From Ga0077527 sp038144955 (GTDB taxonomy: Bacteria > Pseudomonadota > Gammaproteobacteria > Burkholderiales > SG8-41): a stretch of DNA of 14,226 nucleotides. The stretch is taken from NCBI GenBank assembly GCA_038144955.1, contig JAYQOT010000058.1, positions 1 to 14,226 of the forward strand, read 5' to 3'. Of the stretch, positions 1-7,015 are shown piece after piece; within the stretch, counting starts at the first letter, position 1; each line of letters starts with the position of its first letter. The notes beneath the pieces were generated by a model. It worked only from the letters and a program-made list of their open reading frames with translations. It was not told the origin of the DNA and ran no database searches. The position numbers were made by a program, and so were the translations under genes.

Positions 1-947
1 CCGTTGGGCACCGCAGCGACGAGATGCACATGTATTTCCGGTGCCAGGTGGCTGACCACCGGCACGTTGAAGGCTTCGGCCATGCCGGCGATTTTCAGCC
101 ACTGGGTGACGCCGCCGGCGCGCAGGATGTCGATCATCACGATGTCGACCGAGCGTGCTTCGAGCATCTGCCGGAACGGCGCGATGCCATAGACGTATTC
201 GCCGCCGGCCACCGGAGTGTCGAGTGCATTGGCGACACGGGCGAGACCGTCATAGTCGTCGCAGGTGGTGACGTCTTCCAGCCAGAACAGCTTGTAGGGG
301 TCGACCTGTTTGCCGATGGAAATGGCCTGGCGCACGTCCCAGCGCTGGTTGATGTCGCACATCAGGTCGATTTCGTAGCCGATCGCTTCGCGGATCACGC
401 GGATGCGCTCGATTTCCCTGACCTGGTTGGTGTCACCGGGCAGCGCGAGCTGGGTTTTCATCTGCTTGAAGCCGCGGGTTTTGAGCAATGCCGCCGCTTT
501 TTCGCAGTGTTTGAGCGGAAAGTGGCGCATCAGTGCGCCGCTGGCATAGGTGTTGACGCGCAGGCGGTGACCGCCGCACAGGTTGGACACCGGCTGGTTG
601 TGGATCTTGCCCTTGATGTCCCACAGCGCGATGTCGATCGCGGAGAGCGAGGGCGTGAAGATGCCGCCGGGTCCGGCGTGGAGTGCTGCAGCGCGCAGCT
701 TGTCGATGATGGCTTCAACGCGGCGCGGGTCTTCGCCGATCGACAATGCGGCGAACGATTCGACGGCTGAGAGCAGCGCCTTGTCGAGCGCGCCGCCGAA
801 GAAAGTGAAGCCGATGCCTTCGATGCCCTGGTCGGTACCGAGTTTAAGCGTGACGAAATTCTTGGTGCCCGGCGTGCTCGGTCCGTCGGCAAGCGGTTCG
901 TCATGGGGCAGTGAGACGAGGGCGGTGCTGGCGTGGGTGATTTTCAT
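1..947 (-). CDS. Mandelate racemase/muconate lactonizing enzyme family protein (enolase superfamily), partial
   Basis: Reading the minus strand from the ATG at 947 gives 315 uninterrupted codons that run off the left edge, so the C-terminus is missing. An N-terminal capping domain (about residues 1-125) is followed by the TIM-like barrel. The three metal-binding acids are visible as Asp198 (in DLMCDIN), Glu224 (in FWLEDVT) and Glu250 (in AGGEYVYG). An Asp273 (VMIDILRAGG) and His300 (VVSHLAPE) fit the Asp-His dyad of the mandelate racemase subgroup. Family members take a proton from the carbon next to a carboxylate; acid-sugar dehydratases are common among them. The usual KxK on the second barrel strand reads Lys164-Thr-Gln166 here. 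Substrate cannot be told from the sequence. It lies last in a minus-strand series, 113 bases after the alarmone hydrolase, so it may have its own promoter. The start is supported by GGAAA about 8 bases upstream, a weak ribosome site. Confidence 0.9.
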   Translation of the reverse strand, partial: MKITHASTALVSLPHDEPLADGPSTPGTKNFVTLKLGTDQGIEGIGFTFFGGALDKALLSAVESFAALSIGEDPRRVEAIIDKLRAAALHAGPGGIFTPSLSAIDIALWDIKGKIHNQPVSNLCGGHRLRVNTYASGALMRHFPLKHCEKAAALLKTRGFKQMKTQLALPGDTNQVREIERIRVIREAIGYEIDLMCDINQRWDVRQAISIGKQVDPYKLFWLEDVTTCDDYDGLARVANALDTPVAGGEYVYGIAPFRQMLEARSVDIVMIDILRAGGVTQWLKIAGMAEAFNVPVVSHLAPEIHVHLVAAVPN

Positions 948-1060
948 CGGGTTTTTCCGTCAGGATGTCGCGGGGAACGTGAATGCGGAAACGCGACTAT
1001 CGCACAGATGGCGCAGCCGGCGCAGCCTACCGTACAGCATCTGGAATTTCCCGGGGCGGA

Positions 1061-1618
1061 TCAGGGTTTCAGTGCGTAGATTTCGTCAAAGCGGCGCTCG
1101 AGTGCCGGGTGGGTGCCGCGCAGCCGGTCGACCACCTCGCGGGCCCATTCGTAGTACTGAAGGATGCGTTCCTCCGACCATCCTGCCGGGGCGCGGGTGC
1201 CGAGGTCGCGCACGTTGCAGATCTTGTCTGCGAGCTTGACCAGCCGCGCGCGTTCGCTGGAGTGTTTCGCCTTGGCAACCTGCAGCCGCTTGCGCACTTC
1301 CTTCCTGATCCACTTGGTGTCGGTGACTTCGAGCACGATGTCGGCGATTTCCTCGCCGAATTCGCCGCGCAGTTCCTGCCAGGTGGTCTCGGTGTCTTCC
1401 AGCGTGTCGTGCAGCAGTGCTGCGGCGATGACCACCGGATCCCGGATATCGCCCTCGTCCCACAGCACGTGGGCGAGTTCGATCGGGTGGTTGATGTAGG
1501 GCGAGGCTTCCTTGTCCTTGCGCCGCTGGTCGCGGTGTTTGTGCGCAGCGAAAGCCACGGCTCTAAGAATCAGGTCGGTGGTTTCATGTCCGCCGGCAGG
1601 GAGTTCGCGCAGATCCAT
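1061..1618 (-). CDS. Small alarmone hydrolase, MESH1-like HD-domain (p)ppGpp 3'-pyrophosphohydrolase
   Basis: A 185-residue protein consisting of a single HD domain, the size of stand-alone small alarmone hydrolases rather than of RelA/SpoT, which carry synthetase, TGS and ACT domains. The metal-site motifs are in order: His28 in AAHKHRDQRRKD, then YINHPIE, His70-Asp71 and Glu74-Asp75 in LLHDTLEDT, and Asp131 with Asn135 in VKLADKICNVRDL. The tail WSEERILQYYEWAREVV also matches animal MESH1 closely. Family members remove the 3' pyrophosphate from ppGpp/pppGpp in a Mn-dependent way; animal MESH1 also acts on NADPH, so the true substrate is open. It starts 34 bases after the permease stop, with no clear ribosome site and a 13-base palindrome in between. 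No synthetase partner is in the window. Confidence 0.9.
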   Translation of the reverse strand: MDLRELPAGGHETTDLILRAVAFAAHKHRDQRRKDKEASPYINHPIELAHVLWDEGDIRDPVVIAAALLHDTLEDTETTWQELRGEFGEEIADIVLEVTDTKWIRKEVRKRLQVAKAKHSSERARLVKLADKICNVRDLGTRAPAGWSEERILQYYEWAREVVDRLRGTHPALERRFDEIYALKP

Positions 1619-1631
1619 GTGGACTAGGATA

Positions 1632-1644
1632 CGCCTGACAGGCG
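1632..1644. other. Short perfect palindrome between permease and alarmone hydrolase genes
   Basis: CGCCTG-A-CAGGCG is a perfect 6-base inverted repeat around one central base. It lies in the 34-base gap between the permease stop and the hydrolase start. The one-base centre is too tight for an RNA hairpin loop of six pairs, so it looks more like a dyad DNA site than a terminator. It may equally be chance. Confidence 0.3.
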
Positions 1645-1652
1645 GTCGGCAT

Positions 1653-3272
1653 CTACGCGCTGCGCAGCCGCATCATTCTGATCAGCAGGATGGCGGTGAA
1701 CGGCAGCGCCACGGCAATGATCAGCTGGACGATCAGCAGTTCGCCGAGCTGGCTGTAGTCTGCCGGGACGGTGACAGCGCCGGTCTTGTCCCGGACCTCG
1801 CGTGACACGGTGTAGATCTGGTTCAGGTACTTGGTGCCCAGTGAGGACGCGGACAGCGCGAGATTGGTGAAAGATGCCATTACAGCAAAGTAGGTGGCCT
1901 TGAGGTGTGCCGGCGCCGAATTGGCGATCCACGCCAGCATCGGGATCATCGCGATCTGGCCCAGCGGCGATTCAAGCGCGGTGTTGACCAGCGCGATGAA
2001 GCGCGCATCGACCACGCCACCGGTGGCGGCGGCGGTCCACTGGTGCAGTCCGAAATACATGCCGACATAGGGCAGCGAAAGCAGGCCGCCGAGCAGCGTC
2101 AGGAAGCCGACAACGTAGGCGATGGTGTGATCGGCCATGAAGCGGCGGAAGATGAACATGCCGAACAGGGTCAGTACCGAGCCGATCAGCGACAGCGCGG
2201 AGATGAAATGCTGGTCGAATTTGAGTTCGTCGATGAACCACCAGGTGATGCCTTCGCCGGGGCCGGGGATGGCGCGGAATACGAAAATGACGATGACCGT
2301 TCCCAGCAGAGTCGCCCGCGTGTCGGGTTCGAGCTCGCGCGTCAGACGTACCAGCAGGAAGGCGATGATGCCGAAGGAGCCGGCGAAGATGATTTCCTGG
2401 TTGAAGGCGATGTTGCTGAAGCCCATGCCCAGGGTGAAGGCGACAAATGCCGCGCTGCCGCCGAGGATCCACCAGTTGGGATGCGTTTTTTCAGTGCGTC
2501 CTGAGAGCAGTTCCTCGATTTCGGCGGCACTGCGTCCCTGCGCACGCAGTTGCCGCATATCGCGTTGCCGGATCAGCATGGCGATGATGACGCCCGCCAC
2601 CGAAATCGCGGGGATGCACAGCGCCATCAGGTAGATCTGGCGGTAGATCGCGACTTTTTCCGCCTCGCCCAGCCTGCCGACGCCGGAGAACAGGTAGAGG
2701 TTGATGACCGCGACCAGCACGCCGCCGCCGATGATCGCGACCCGGCCCAGCGTCTGCATCGTGGTGTTCATCAGCTTGCGTTGTGCCGGATCGACCGGGT
2801 TGCCCTGCGCATCGACGCGCGGCACCGCTTCGACCGTCATTGCGTCGGCGACGACGTCCTGCAGTACATAACCGACTACGCCCAACAGCACGCTGGTGAC
2901 ATACCAGCTGCCCGGTGGCAATACGGCGGCCATCGCTTCGCGGTCGCTGAGCAGGCCGATCATGATCGACAGGCTGGCGGCGATCATCCCCGCGCCGAGG
3001 AATACCAGTGCGCTTTTCCAGCGCCAGATCAGATCGACGAGATGGCCCAACGGCATTTTCAGCGCCCACGGCACGCCGGCCCAGAAACCGAGTGCGGCGA
3101 GAAAGGCGGCCGACAGCCCGAGGTAATCCTTGACGAAAAAAGTGCCGACGATGCCGGTGAGTCCGGAGATGCCGGCAGCCATGTAGACCATCAGCGGCGG
3201 CAGGTATGACAGGCGCATCTCGCGGCCCAGCGCGAGGATGTTGCGGTCCAGCCAAGTCCACAGTGGGTTCAT
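1653..3272 (-). CDS. Major facilitator superfamily permease, BT1 (folate-biopterin transporter)-like
   Basis: A 539-residue polytopic inner-membrane protein with about 12 hydrophobic segments, for example near residues 25-45, 87-108, 125-145, 177-197, 215-235, 298-310, 320-335, 383-403 and 511-531. The N-terminal part with FFVKDYLGLSAAF and PWALKMPLGHLVD (residues 45-80) is the BT1-type pattern (KD-LGLSAA, then PW-K-G-D). The second half carries NTALESPLGQ and a segment with ATYFAVMASFTNLALSAS, again as in BT1 permeases. The substrate is unknown; BT1 proteins in protists and plants carry folates and pterins, while bacterial members are mostly uncharacterised. I start at the ATG at 3272 because AGGA lies about 10 bases upstream. 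A GTG at 3299 would add nine residues but has no ribosome site. It lies 55 bases after the AMMECR1-type gene on the same strand and may be cotranscribed with it. Confidence 0.85.
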   Translation of the reverse strand: MNPLWTWLDRNILALGREMRLSYLPPLMVYMAAGISGLTGIVGTFFVKDYLGLSAAFLAALGFWAGVPWALKMPLGHLVDLIWRWKSALVFLGAGMIAASLSIMIGLLSDREAMAAVLPPGSWYVTSVLLGVVGYVLQDVVADAMTVEAVPRVDAQGNPVDPAQRKLMNTTMQTLGRVAIIGGGVLVAVINLYLFSGVGRLGEAEKVAIYRQIYLMALCIPAISVAGVIIAMLIRQRDMRQLRAQGRSAAEIEELLSGRTEKTHPNWWILGGSAAFVAFTLGMGFSNIAFNQEIIFAGSFGIIAFLLVRLTRELEPDTRATLLGTVIVIFVFRAIPGPGEGITWWFIDELKFDQHFISALSLIGSVLTLFGMFIFRRFMADHTIAYVVGFLTLLGGLLSLPYVGMYFGLHQWTAAATGGVVDARFIALVNTALESPLGQIAMIPMLAWIANSAPAHLKATYFAVMASFTNLALSASSLGTKYLNQIYTVSREVRDKTGAVTVPADYSQLGELLIVQLIIAVALPFTAILLIRMMRLRSA

Positions 3273-3327
3273 CGATTGCGATTCCTGATGGGTGGCCACA
3301 TAACTACATGTTTTTAATTATTTTTGT

Positions 3328-3888
3328 CTATGTTTCGCGCCACAGGCTGACACTGTAGCGGTGCAGTTCAATGCTGGCATCCCAGAAATCCGGTGGCAGA
3401 CCGGATTTGTACTTGAGCCAGGCGAGAAATTCCTTTGGCTCCGGATATTGCTCCCACATTTCCGGTAAAAAATTGCCATGGTGGTGGCCGTAGCGAAACG
3501 TGACGCCATCGGTGCCGGAGCACAAACGCGAGAGGACGTCTTCTTCATTCGCGGCCGGGATCGGTTCCGGGGGTGACAGCACTGCAATCTCGATCCGGAT
3601 TTCATTCAGCTCAAGCAAGGTCATCGGGCTGAAGCAGGGGTCGTGCAATGCAGCGCGCAAGGCGTTATTGGCAATGTCTTCGTGAAGCGGTGCGGACGGC
3701 CGCAGCGTGCCAGTGCGACCGCGCGGCTGTCCTTCGCGATACAGGCTGACGAACGATGCGGCTGGATGGAGCAACCATGCAGACGCAGGGCCGGGAAAAT
3801 TTGCCGTCTCTCCCCCTAGTGCGCGCGCGATCGATTGCCGTGCGATCGGCAACAGGATGCATCCGGCGTCGGCAGGTAAAGTGGTCAT
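3328..3888 (-). CDS. AMMECR1-domain protein (AmmeMemoRadiSam system protein A-like) with altered core motif
   Basis: A 186-residue cytoplasmic protein from the ATG at 3888; a TTG at 3903 would add five residues. Family traits run along its length: SFVSLYREGQ (45-54), then PLHEDIANNALRAALHDPCF (67-86), a stretch ending IEIAVLSPPEPI (99-110), and FLPEMWEQYPEPKEFLAWLK (140-159) with KSGLPPDFW. This is the order of the AMMECR1 domain. The hallmark of the family, LRGCIG, reads PRGRTG here (residues 55-60), so the near-invariant Cys is Arg58, and the usual ATFLP reads GNFLP. The biochemical function of AMMECR1 domains is not settled; in bacteria and archaea they often sit beside a Memo-like protein and a radical SAM enzyme, neither of which is in this window. 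It is divergent from ispD and heads a minus-strand series. It may be functional but diverged, or decaying; the reading frame is intact. Confidence 0.85.
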   Translation of the reverse strand: MTTLPADAGCILLPIARQSIARALGGETANFPGPASAWLLHPAASFVSLYREGQPRGRTGTLRPSAPLHEDIANNALRAALHDPCFSPMTLLELNEIRIEIAVLSPPEPIPAANEEDVLSRLCSGTDGVTFRYGHHHGNFLPEMWEQYPEPKEFLAWLKYKSGLPPDFWDASIELHRYSVSLWRET

Positions 3889-3923
3889 GAGCAGGATCGG
3901 CAAAGACCTGCATGCGGTGCTGC

Positions 3924-3929
3924 TACAAT
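3924..3929 (+). promoter_or_regulatory. Putative -10 element for ispD
   Basis: TACAAT lies 59 bases before the ispD start, inside the 100-base divergent gap between the AMMECR1-type gene and ispD. No convincing -35 hexamer sits 16-18 bases upstream, so this rests on the -10 match and position only. Confidence 0.35.
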
Positions 3930-3988
3930 CACCCGCAGGTCTTTTTCTGTATGCGATTTTACGTCAAGTCACCACGGGTCAATTACAC

Positions 3989-4681
3989 ATGCCGCGTTAT
4001 GCAGCTCTGATTCCCGCTGCCGGCAGCGGGGCCCGCATGTCATCGGACATGCCCAAGCAATATGCAATGCTGGGCGGGCAGCCGATGATACGGCACGCCG
4101 TGTGCAGTCTGTGTGCCCACCCGCGCATCGAACAGGTATTTGTAGTACTGGCGCCCGGGGACGAGCGTTTTGCCAAACTGGACTGGAGCGATTGCGGCGA
4201 CAAGCTGTCGGCGCTGTACTGCGGCGGGGAGACGCGAGCGGCCAGTGTGTTCAACGGGCTGCTGGCGGCAAACAACGCCTTCGAAGGCGATGACTGGGTG
4301 CTGGTGCATGATGCCGCGCGGCCCTGCCTGGGTGCGGGTGATATCGACAGGTTGATGGAGGGTGTGGGTGACGACAGCGTCGGCGGCCTGCTGGCGATAC
4401 CGGTGGCTGATACGCTGAAGCGTGCGAATGCCGAACGCGAAGTGTTGCAGACGGAAGACCGCGACCATCTGTGGCGGGCGCAGACGCCGCAGATGTTCCG
4501 CTACCGTGTGCTGGTCGAGGCGCTGCGCCGTGCCGACATTGCTGTCGTGACTGACGAGGCGGGCGCTGTCGAGCAGGTAGGGGCGCGGCCGAAGCTGGTG
4601 CAGGGCAGTGCTACCAACCTCAAAGTCACTTATCCTGAAGACATGTCGCTCGCCGAACTGATCATCGCCAACGGAAAATGA
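3989..4681 (+). CDS. ispD: 2-C-methyl-D-erythritol 4-phosphate cytidylyltransferase
   Basis: Transfers CMP from CTP to methylerythritol phosphate, step 3 of the MEP route to isopentenyl diphosphate, in the cytoplasm. The 230-residue length is normal for IspD. Motifs: the nucleotide-binding loop PAAGSGARM (9-17) with KQY at 23-25, VHDAARPC (106-113), DTLKR (141-145), WRAQTPQMF (162-170), TDEAGAVE (188-195), and NLKVTYPED (210-218) near the end. The frame is open further upstream, but the conserved fold begins at MPRYAALIPA, so the ATG at 3989 is the start; no strong ribosome site is visible. The TGA at 4679-4681 is followed one base later by the ispF ATG, so the two genes are translationally close and surely one operon. 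Confidence 0.97.
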   Translation: MPRYAALIPAAGSGARMSSDMPKQYAMLGGQPMIRHAVCSLCAHPRIEQVFVVLAPGDERFAKLDWSDCGDKLSALYCGGETRAASVFNGLLAANNAFEGDDWVLVHDAARPCLGAGDIDRLMEGVGDDSVGGLLAIPVADTLKRANAEREVLQTEDRDHLWRAQTPQMFRYRVLVEALRRADIAVVTDEAGAVEQVGARPKLVQGSATNLKVTYPEDMSLAELIIANGK

Positions 4682-4682
4682 A

Positions 4683-5165
4683 ATGACCTCGACCAGAATC
4701 GGGCAGGGATTCGACGTGCACGCGCTGGTGGCAGGTCGCAAGCTGATCATCGGTGGCGTCACCATTCCGCATGATCGCGGTCTCGCCGGCCATTCCGACG
4801 CTGACGTGCTGCTGCACGCAATCTGCGATGCGCTGATCGGCGCTGCCGGTCTGGGCGACATCGGCCGGCATTTTCCTGATACCGATGAGCGCTACAAGGG
4901 CGTCGACAGCCGTGAGTTGCTGCGAGCTGTTGCACGGCTGCTGGCAGAGCACTGTTATGCCGTGGTCAATGTCGATTCCACGATCATCGCGCAGGCGCCG
5001 AAAATGGCGCCTCACATTCCAGCAATGCGCGTGAACATAGCCGCCGATCTCGGTGTGGAAGAAGGCTGCGTCAACGTCAAGGCCAAAACCGCAGAGAAAC
5101 TGGGTGCTGTCGGTCGCGGTGAAGGTATCGTCGCCGAAGCGGTGGTGCTCATCGAGCGCAAATGA
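4683..5165 (+). CDS. ispF: 2-C-methyl-D-erythritol 2,4-cyclodiphosphate synthase
   Basis: Cyclises 4-diphosphocytidyl-methylerythritol 2-phosphate to the cyclodiphosphate with release of CMP (step 5 of the MEP pathway); works as a trimer with one zinc per active site. The 160-residue length is typical. Zinc ligands are Asp11 and His13 (RIGQGFDVHAL) and His45 (SDADVLLHAICDAL). The substrate loop GRHFPDTDERYKG (61-73) and the end motif KAKTAEKLGAVGRGEGI (133-149) are complete. It follows ispD by one base, the usual proteobacterial order; the intervening-step enzyme IspE is not in this window. Confidence 0.98.
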   Translation: MTSTRIGQGFDVHALVAGRKLIIGGVTIPHDRGLAGHSDADVLLHAICDALIGAAGLGDIGRHFPDTDERYKGVDSRELLRAVARLLAEHCYAVVNVDSTIIAQAPKMAPHIPAMRVNIAADLGVEEGCVNVKAKTAEKLGAVGRGEGIVAEAVVLIERK

Positions 5166-5194
5166 TTTCACCGAGGGGTTGTTGACCTGCGGTC

Positions 5195-5200
5195 TATAAT
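5195..5200 (+). promoter_or_regulatory. Putative -10 element before the cNMP-binding gene
   Basis: A consensus TATAAT lies 32 bases before the ATG at 5233 and just after the ispF stop. A TTGACC is present at 5182-5187 but only 7 bases upstream, too close to act as its -35. The 67-base gap and this hexamer suggest that the gene can be transcribed apart from ispDF. Confidence 0.4.
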
Positions 5201-5232
5201 GGATTCCCGATAATCAGGGATGGAATGCTGAG

Positions 5233-5709
5233 ATGAGCGGCGCCGAATGGGTTGCGGTTTTCGCGGGTGAGGGCTCGACCCACGGGCCAGACCGGCTGGC
5301 GCTGCCGCAGTGGGGCGCTGACCAATGGGCCAGCCTGCTGGCACATACCGAGCCGCGGCCGTTCCGCAAGAGCGAAGTTGTCATCCAGCGCAGTTCAGCC
5401 GACCGCACGCTTTATCTGGTTGCGGGGGGGTCGCTTGAAGTCGGAGTCACGCAGGTTGATGGCATCAGCATGACTTCCCTTGCAAAAATCAGCGCCGGCA
5501 GCATACTGGGCGAGCAGTCTTTCTTCGATGGTCAGCCACGCTCGGCCAACGTGTGGGCAGTGACCGACGGCACGCTGCTGTTGCTGCCGTTCGAGGAGTT
5601 CACCCGCTTCGGTGATGCCGAGCCGGTGCTCGCGCGTGACTTCCTGTTTGCAATGGCGCGGGTGCTCTCAATCCGCCTGCGCAATACCTCGTTCCGCTTG
5701 CGTCGTTGA
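5233..5709 (+). CDS. Stand-alone cyclic nucleotide-binding (CRP-like) domain protein
   Basis: A 158-residue cytoplasmic protein made of a single cNMP-binding beta barrel. The N-terminal 40 residues resemble no domain I know. The barrel covers about residues 40-125: FRKSEVVIQR, then LYLVAGGSLEV, and the phosphate-binding cassette ILGEQSFFDGQPRSANVWA (91-109), with Glu94, Arg103 and Ser104 in the places used by CRP to hold cAMP. The C-terminal helix (131-158) is arginine-rich and no helix-turn-helix follows, so it is not a full CRP/FNR regulator. It could sense a nucleotide and act through a partner. Its last 42 bases overlap the end of envZ on the opposite strand. Ligand and partner are unknown. 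Confidence 0.8.
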   Translation: MSGAEWVAVFAGEGSTHGPDRLALPQWGADQWASLLAHTEPRPFRKSEVVIQRSSADRTLYLVAGGSLEVGVTQVDGISMTSLAKISAGSILGEQSFFDGQPRSANVWAVTDGTLLLLPFEEFTRFGDAEPVLARDFLFAMARVLSIRLRNTSFRLRR

Positions 5710-7005
5710 CGGCAGCTCGACGCGGGCTCTGAGTCCGCCGCCATCCCTCTCCAGCAGTCTGATCCTGCCGCCGTGCATTTGCGCGATGCGGTCAACAATG
5801 GCCAATCCCAGCCCGGTGCCGCTGGTCGAGCGCGCACTGTCCATGCGGGTGAAAGGTTGCAGCATGCGTCCGGCATCGGCAGGTGGTATGCCGGGGCCGC
5901 GATCCAGTACTTCGATGATGATGTCTTGTCCTTCCTGTGCGGTCGTCACCTCAACCGTGCCATTGCCGTGGCGCAATGCGTTGTCGATCAGGTTGGCGAG
6001 CAGTCGCTGCATCGCCTGTTTGCGCAGCGGGCGCGGCGGCAGGGGTGTTGCGTCGAGGCGCACATCTTTACCGTCACGGGTGTAGCGCTCGACCACGGTG
6101 CGTACGGTTTCGTTGAGATCGCTGTCGCCAGTCGTGGCTTCGGCGTCGATGGGGCGGGCAAAATCGAGGAATTGTCCGATCGCGGCATCGATGTCGTTGA
6201 TGTCTTCCGCGACGCCTGCTTTGAGCCCGGCATCGCTGTCGTTGCCGAGCATTTCCAGCGCCAGGCGGATACGTGCGAGTGGTGTGCGCAGATCGTGCGA
6301 GACTCCCGCGAGCAGCAGGGCGCGTTCTTCATCCTGGCGACGGATATCGGCAGCCATCTGGTTGAACGAGCGTGCCAGCGTGCGGATCTCCGCTGGCCCG
6401 TCTTCGGTGACGCGCGGCGGCATGGTTCCCCGTCCCAGTTGTTCCGCGGCCCGGGTGAGCTCGCGCAGCGGTCGGTTGATGCGCGCGACCACGATGAAGG
6501 CGCCGATGACTGCCAGTGTCAGTACCAGTGCACCCCAGCCAATCCAGCGCAGGGGTGCGTTGCGTTCGATGCGCGAACGCGGCACCGAAACCCAGTATTC
6601 ATCGGTATCGATGCGGAAACTCACCCAGACTCCCCCGACGCCGTCGCGTTCCAGCGCCACGCGCGTTTGCGATCCGAGGCGTTCCCGCAATTCGGATTCA
6701 ATGATGCGCAGGAACGGCCGGTCGGGCAGTTCCGGCACGGCTTCTGCGGGGTCGCCGGCATAGACCTGGATGCCTTCGCGTTCGGCCAGTTCGTCGAGCA
6801 GGGCGAAGCGGCGTGCGGGATCGGCGGTGATCAGTGCCGCCCGGGTCAGGTTGACGACGCTTGCCAGTTGCTGTGCGACCTGGAGGGCGCGCGGCTCGCG
6901 TTCCGAAACCCGGAATATCTGCAACCACGCGAGATGTGCAATGACCAGCAGCGCGGCGATCAGCAGCACGTTGCGCCACAGCAGCGTGCGCGGCCACAGG
7001 CTCAT
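5668..7005 (-). CDS. envZ: Osmolarity-type sensor histidine kinase EnvZ
   Basis: Inner-membrane sensor kinase that phosphorylates and dephosphorylates OmpR. From the ATG at 7005 it has 445 residues, close to E. coli EnvZ (450). Order: transmembrane segment 1 (about 10-30), periplasmic domain (31-152), transmembrane segment 2 (about 153-175), HAMP linker (RINRPLRELTRAAEQLGRG, 175-193, onward to 222), the dimerisation helix with VSHDLRTPLARI and phosphoacceptor His237, then the ATPase with N-box NLIDNALRHG (Asn342), DRGPGIP (368-374) and GTGLGLAIV (396-404). The frame opens up to 7053, inside ompR, but I prefer the ATG at 7005, 10 bases after the ompR stop, because the conserved SLWPRTLLWRN begins there. 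It overlaps the end of the cNMP-binding gene by 42 bases, tail to tail. Confidence 0.93.
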   Translation of the reverse strand: MSLWPRTLLWRNVLLIAALLVIAHLAWLQIFRVSEREPRALQVAQQLASVVNLTRAALITADPARRFALLDELAEREGIQVYAGDPAEAVPELPDRPFLRIIESELRERLGSQTRVALERDGVGGVWVSFRIDTDEYWVSVPRSRIERNAPLRWIGWGALVLTLAVIGAFIVVARINRPLRELTRAAEQLGRGTMPPRVTEDGPAEIRTLARSFNQMAADIRRQDEERALLLAGVSHDLRTPLARIRLALEMLGNDSDAGLKAGVAEDINDIDAAIGQFLDFARPIDAEATTGDSDLNETVRTVVERYTRDGKDVRLDATPLPPRPLRKQAMQRLLANLIDNALRHGNGTVEVTTAQEGQDIIIEVLDRGPGIPPADAGRMLQPFTRMDSARSTSGTGLGLAIVDRIAQMHGGRIRLLERDGGGLRARVELPSTTQAERGIAQAD

Positions 7006-7015
7006 GACCACGGTT

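Noticed and set aside
24..770. A 248-codon open frame on the plus strand at the left end
   Set aside because: It is antisense to the enolase-superfamily gene, which has all three metal ligands in order; this frame is a shadow.
3707..3988. Upstream extension of the ispD frame by 94 codons
   Set aside because: It overlaps the AMMECR1-type gene on the opposite strand and has no family similarity; IspD begins naturally at 3989.
5182..5200. A full sigma-70 promoter made of TTGACC and TATAAT
   Set aside because: The hexamers are only 7 bases apart instead of about 17, so only the -10 is kept as a weak call.
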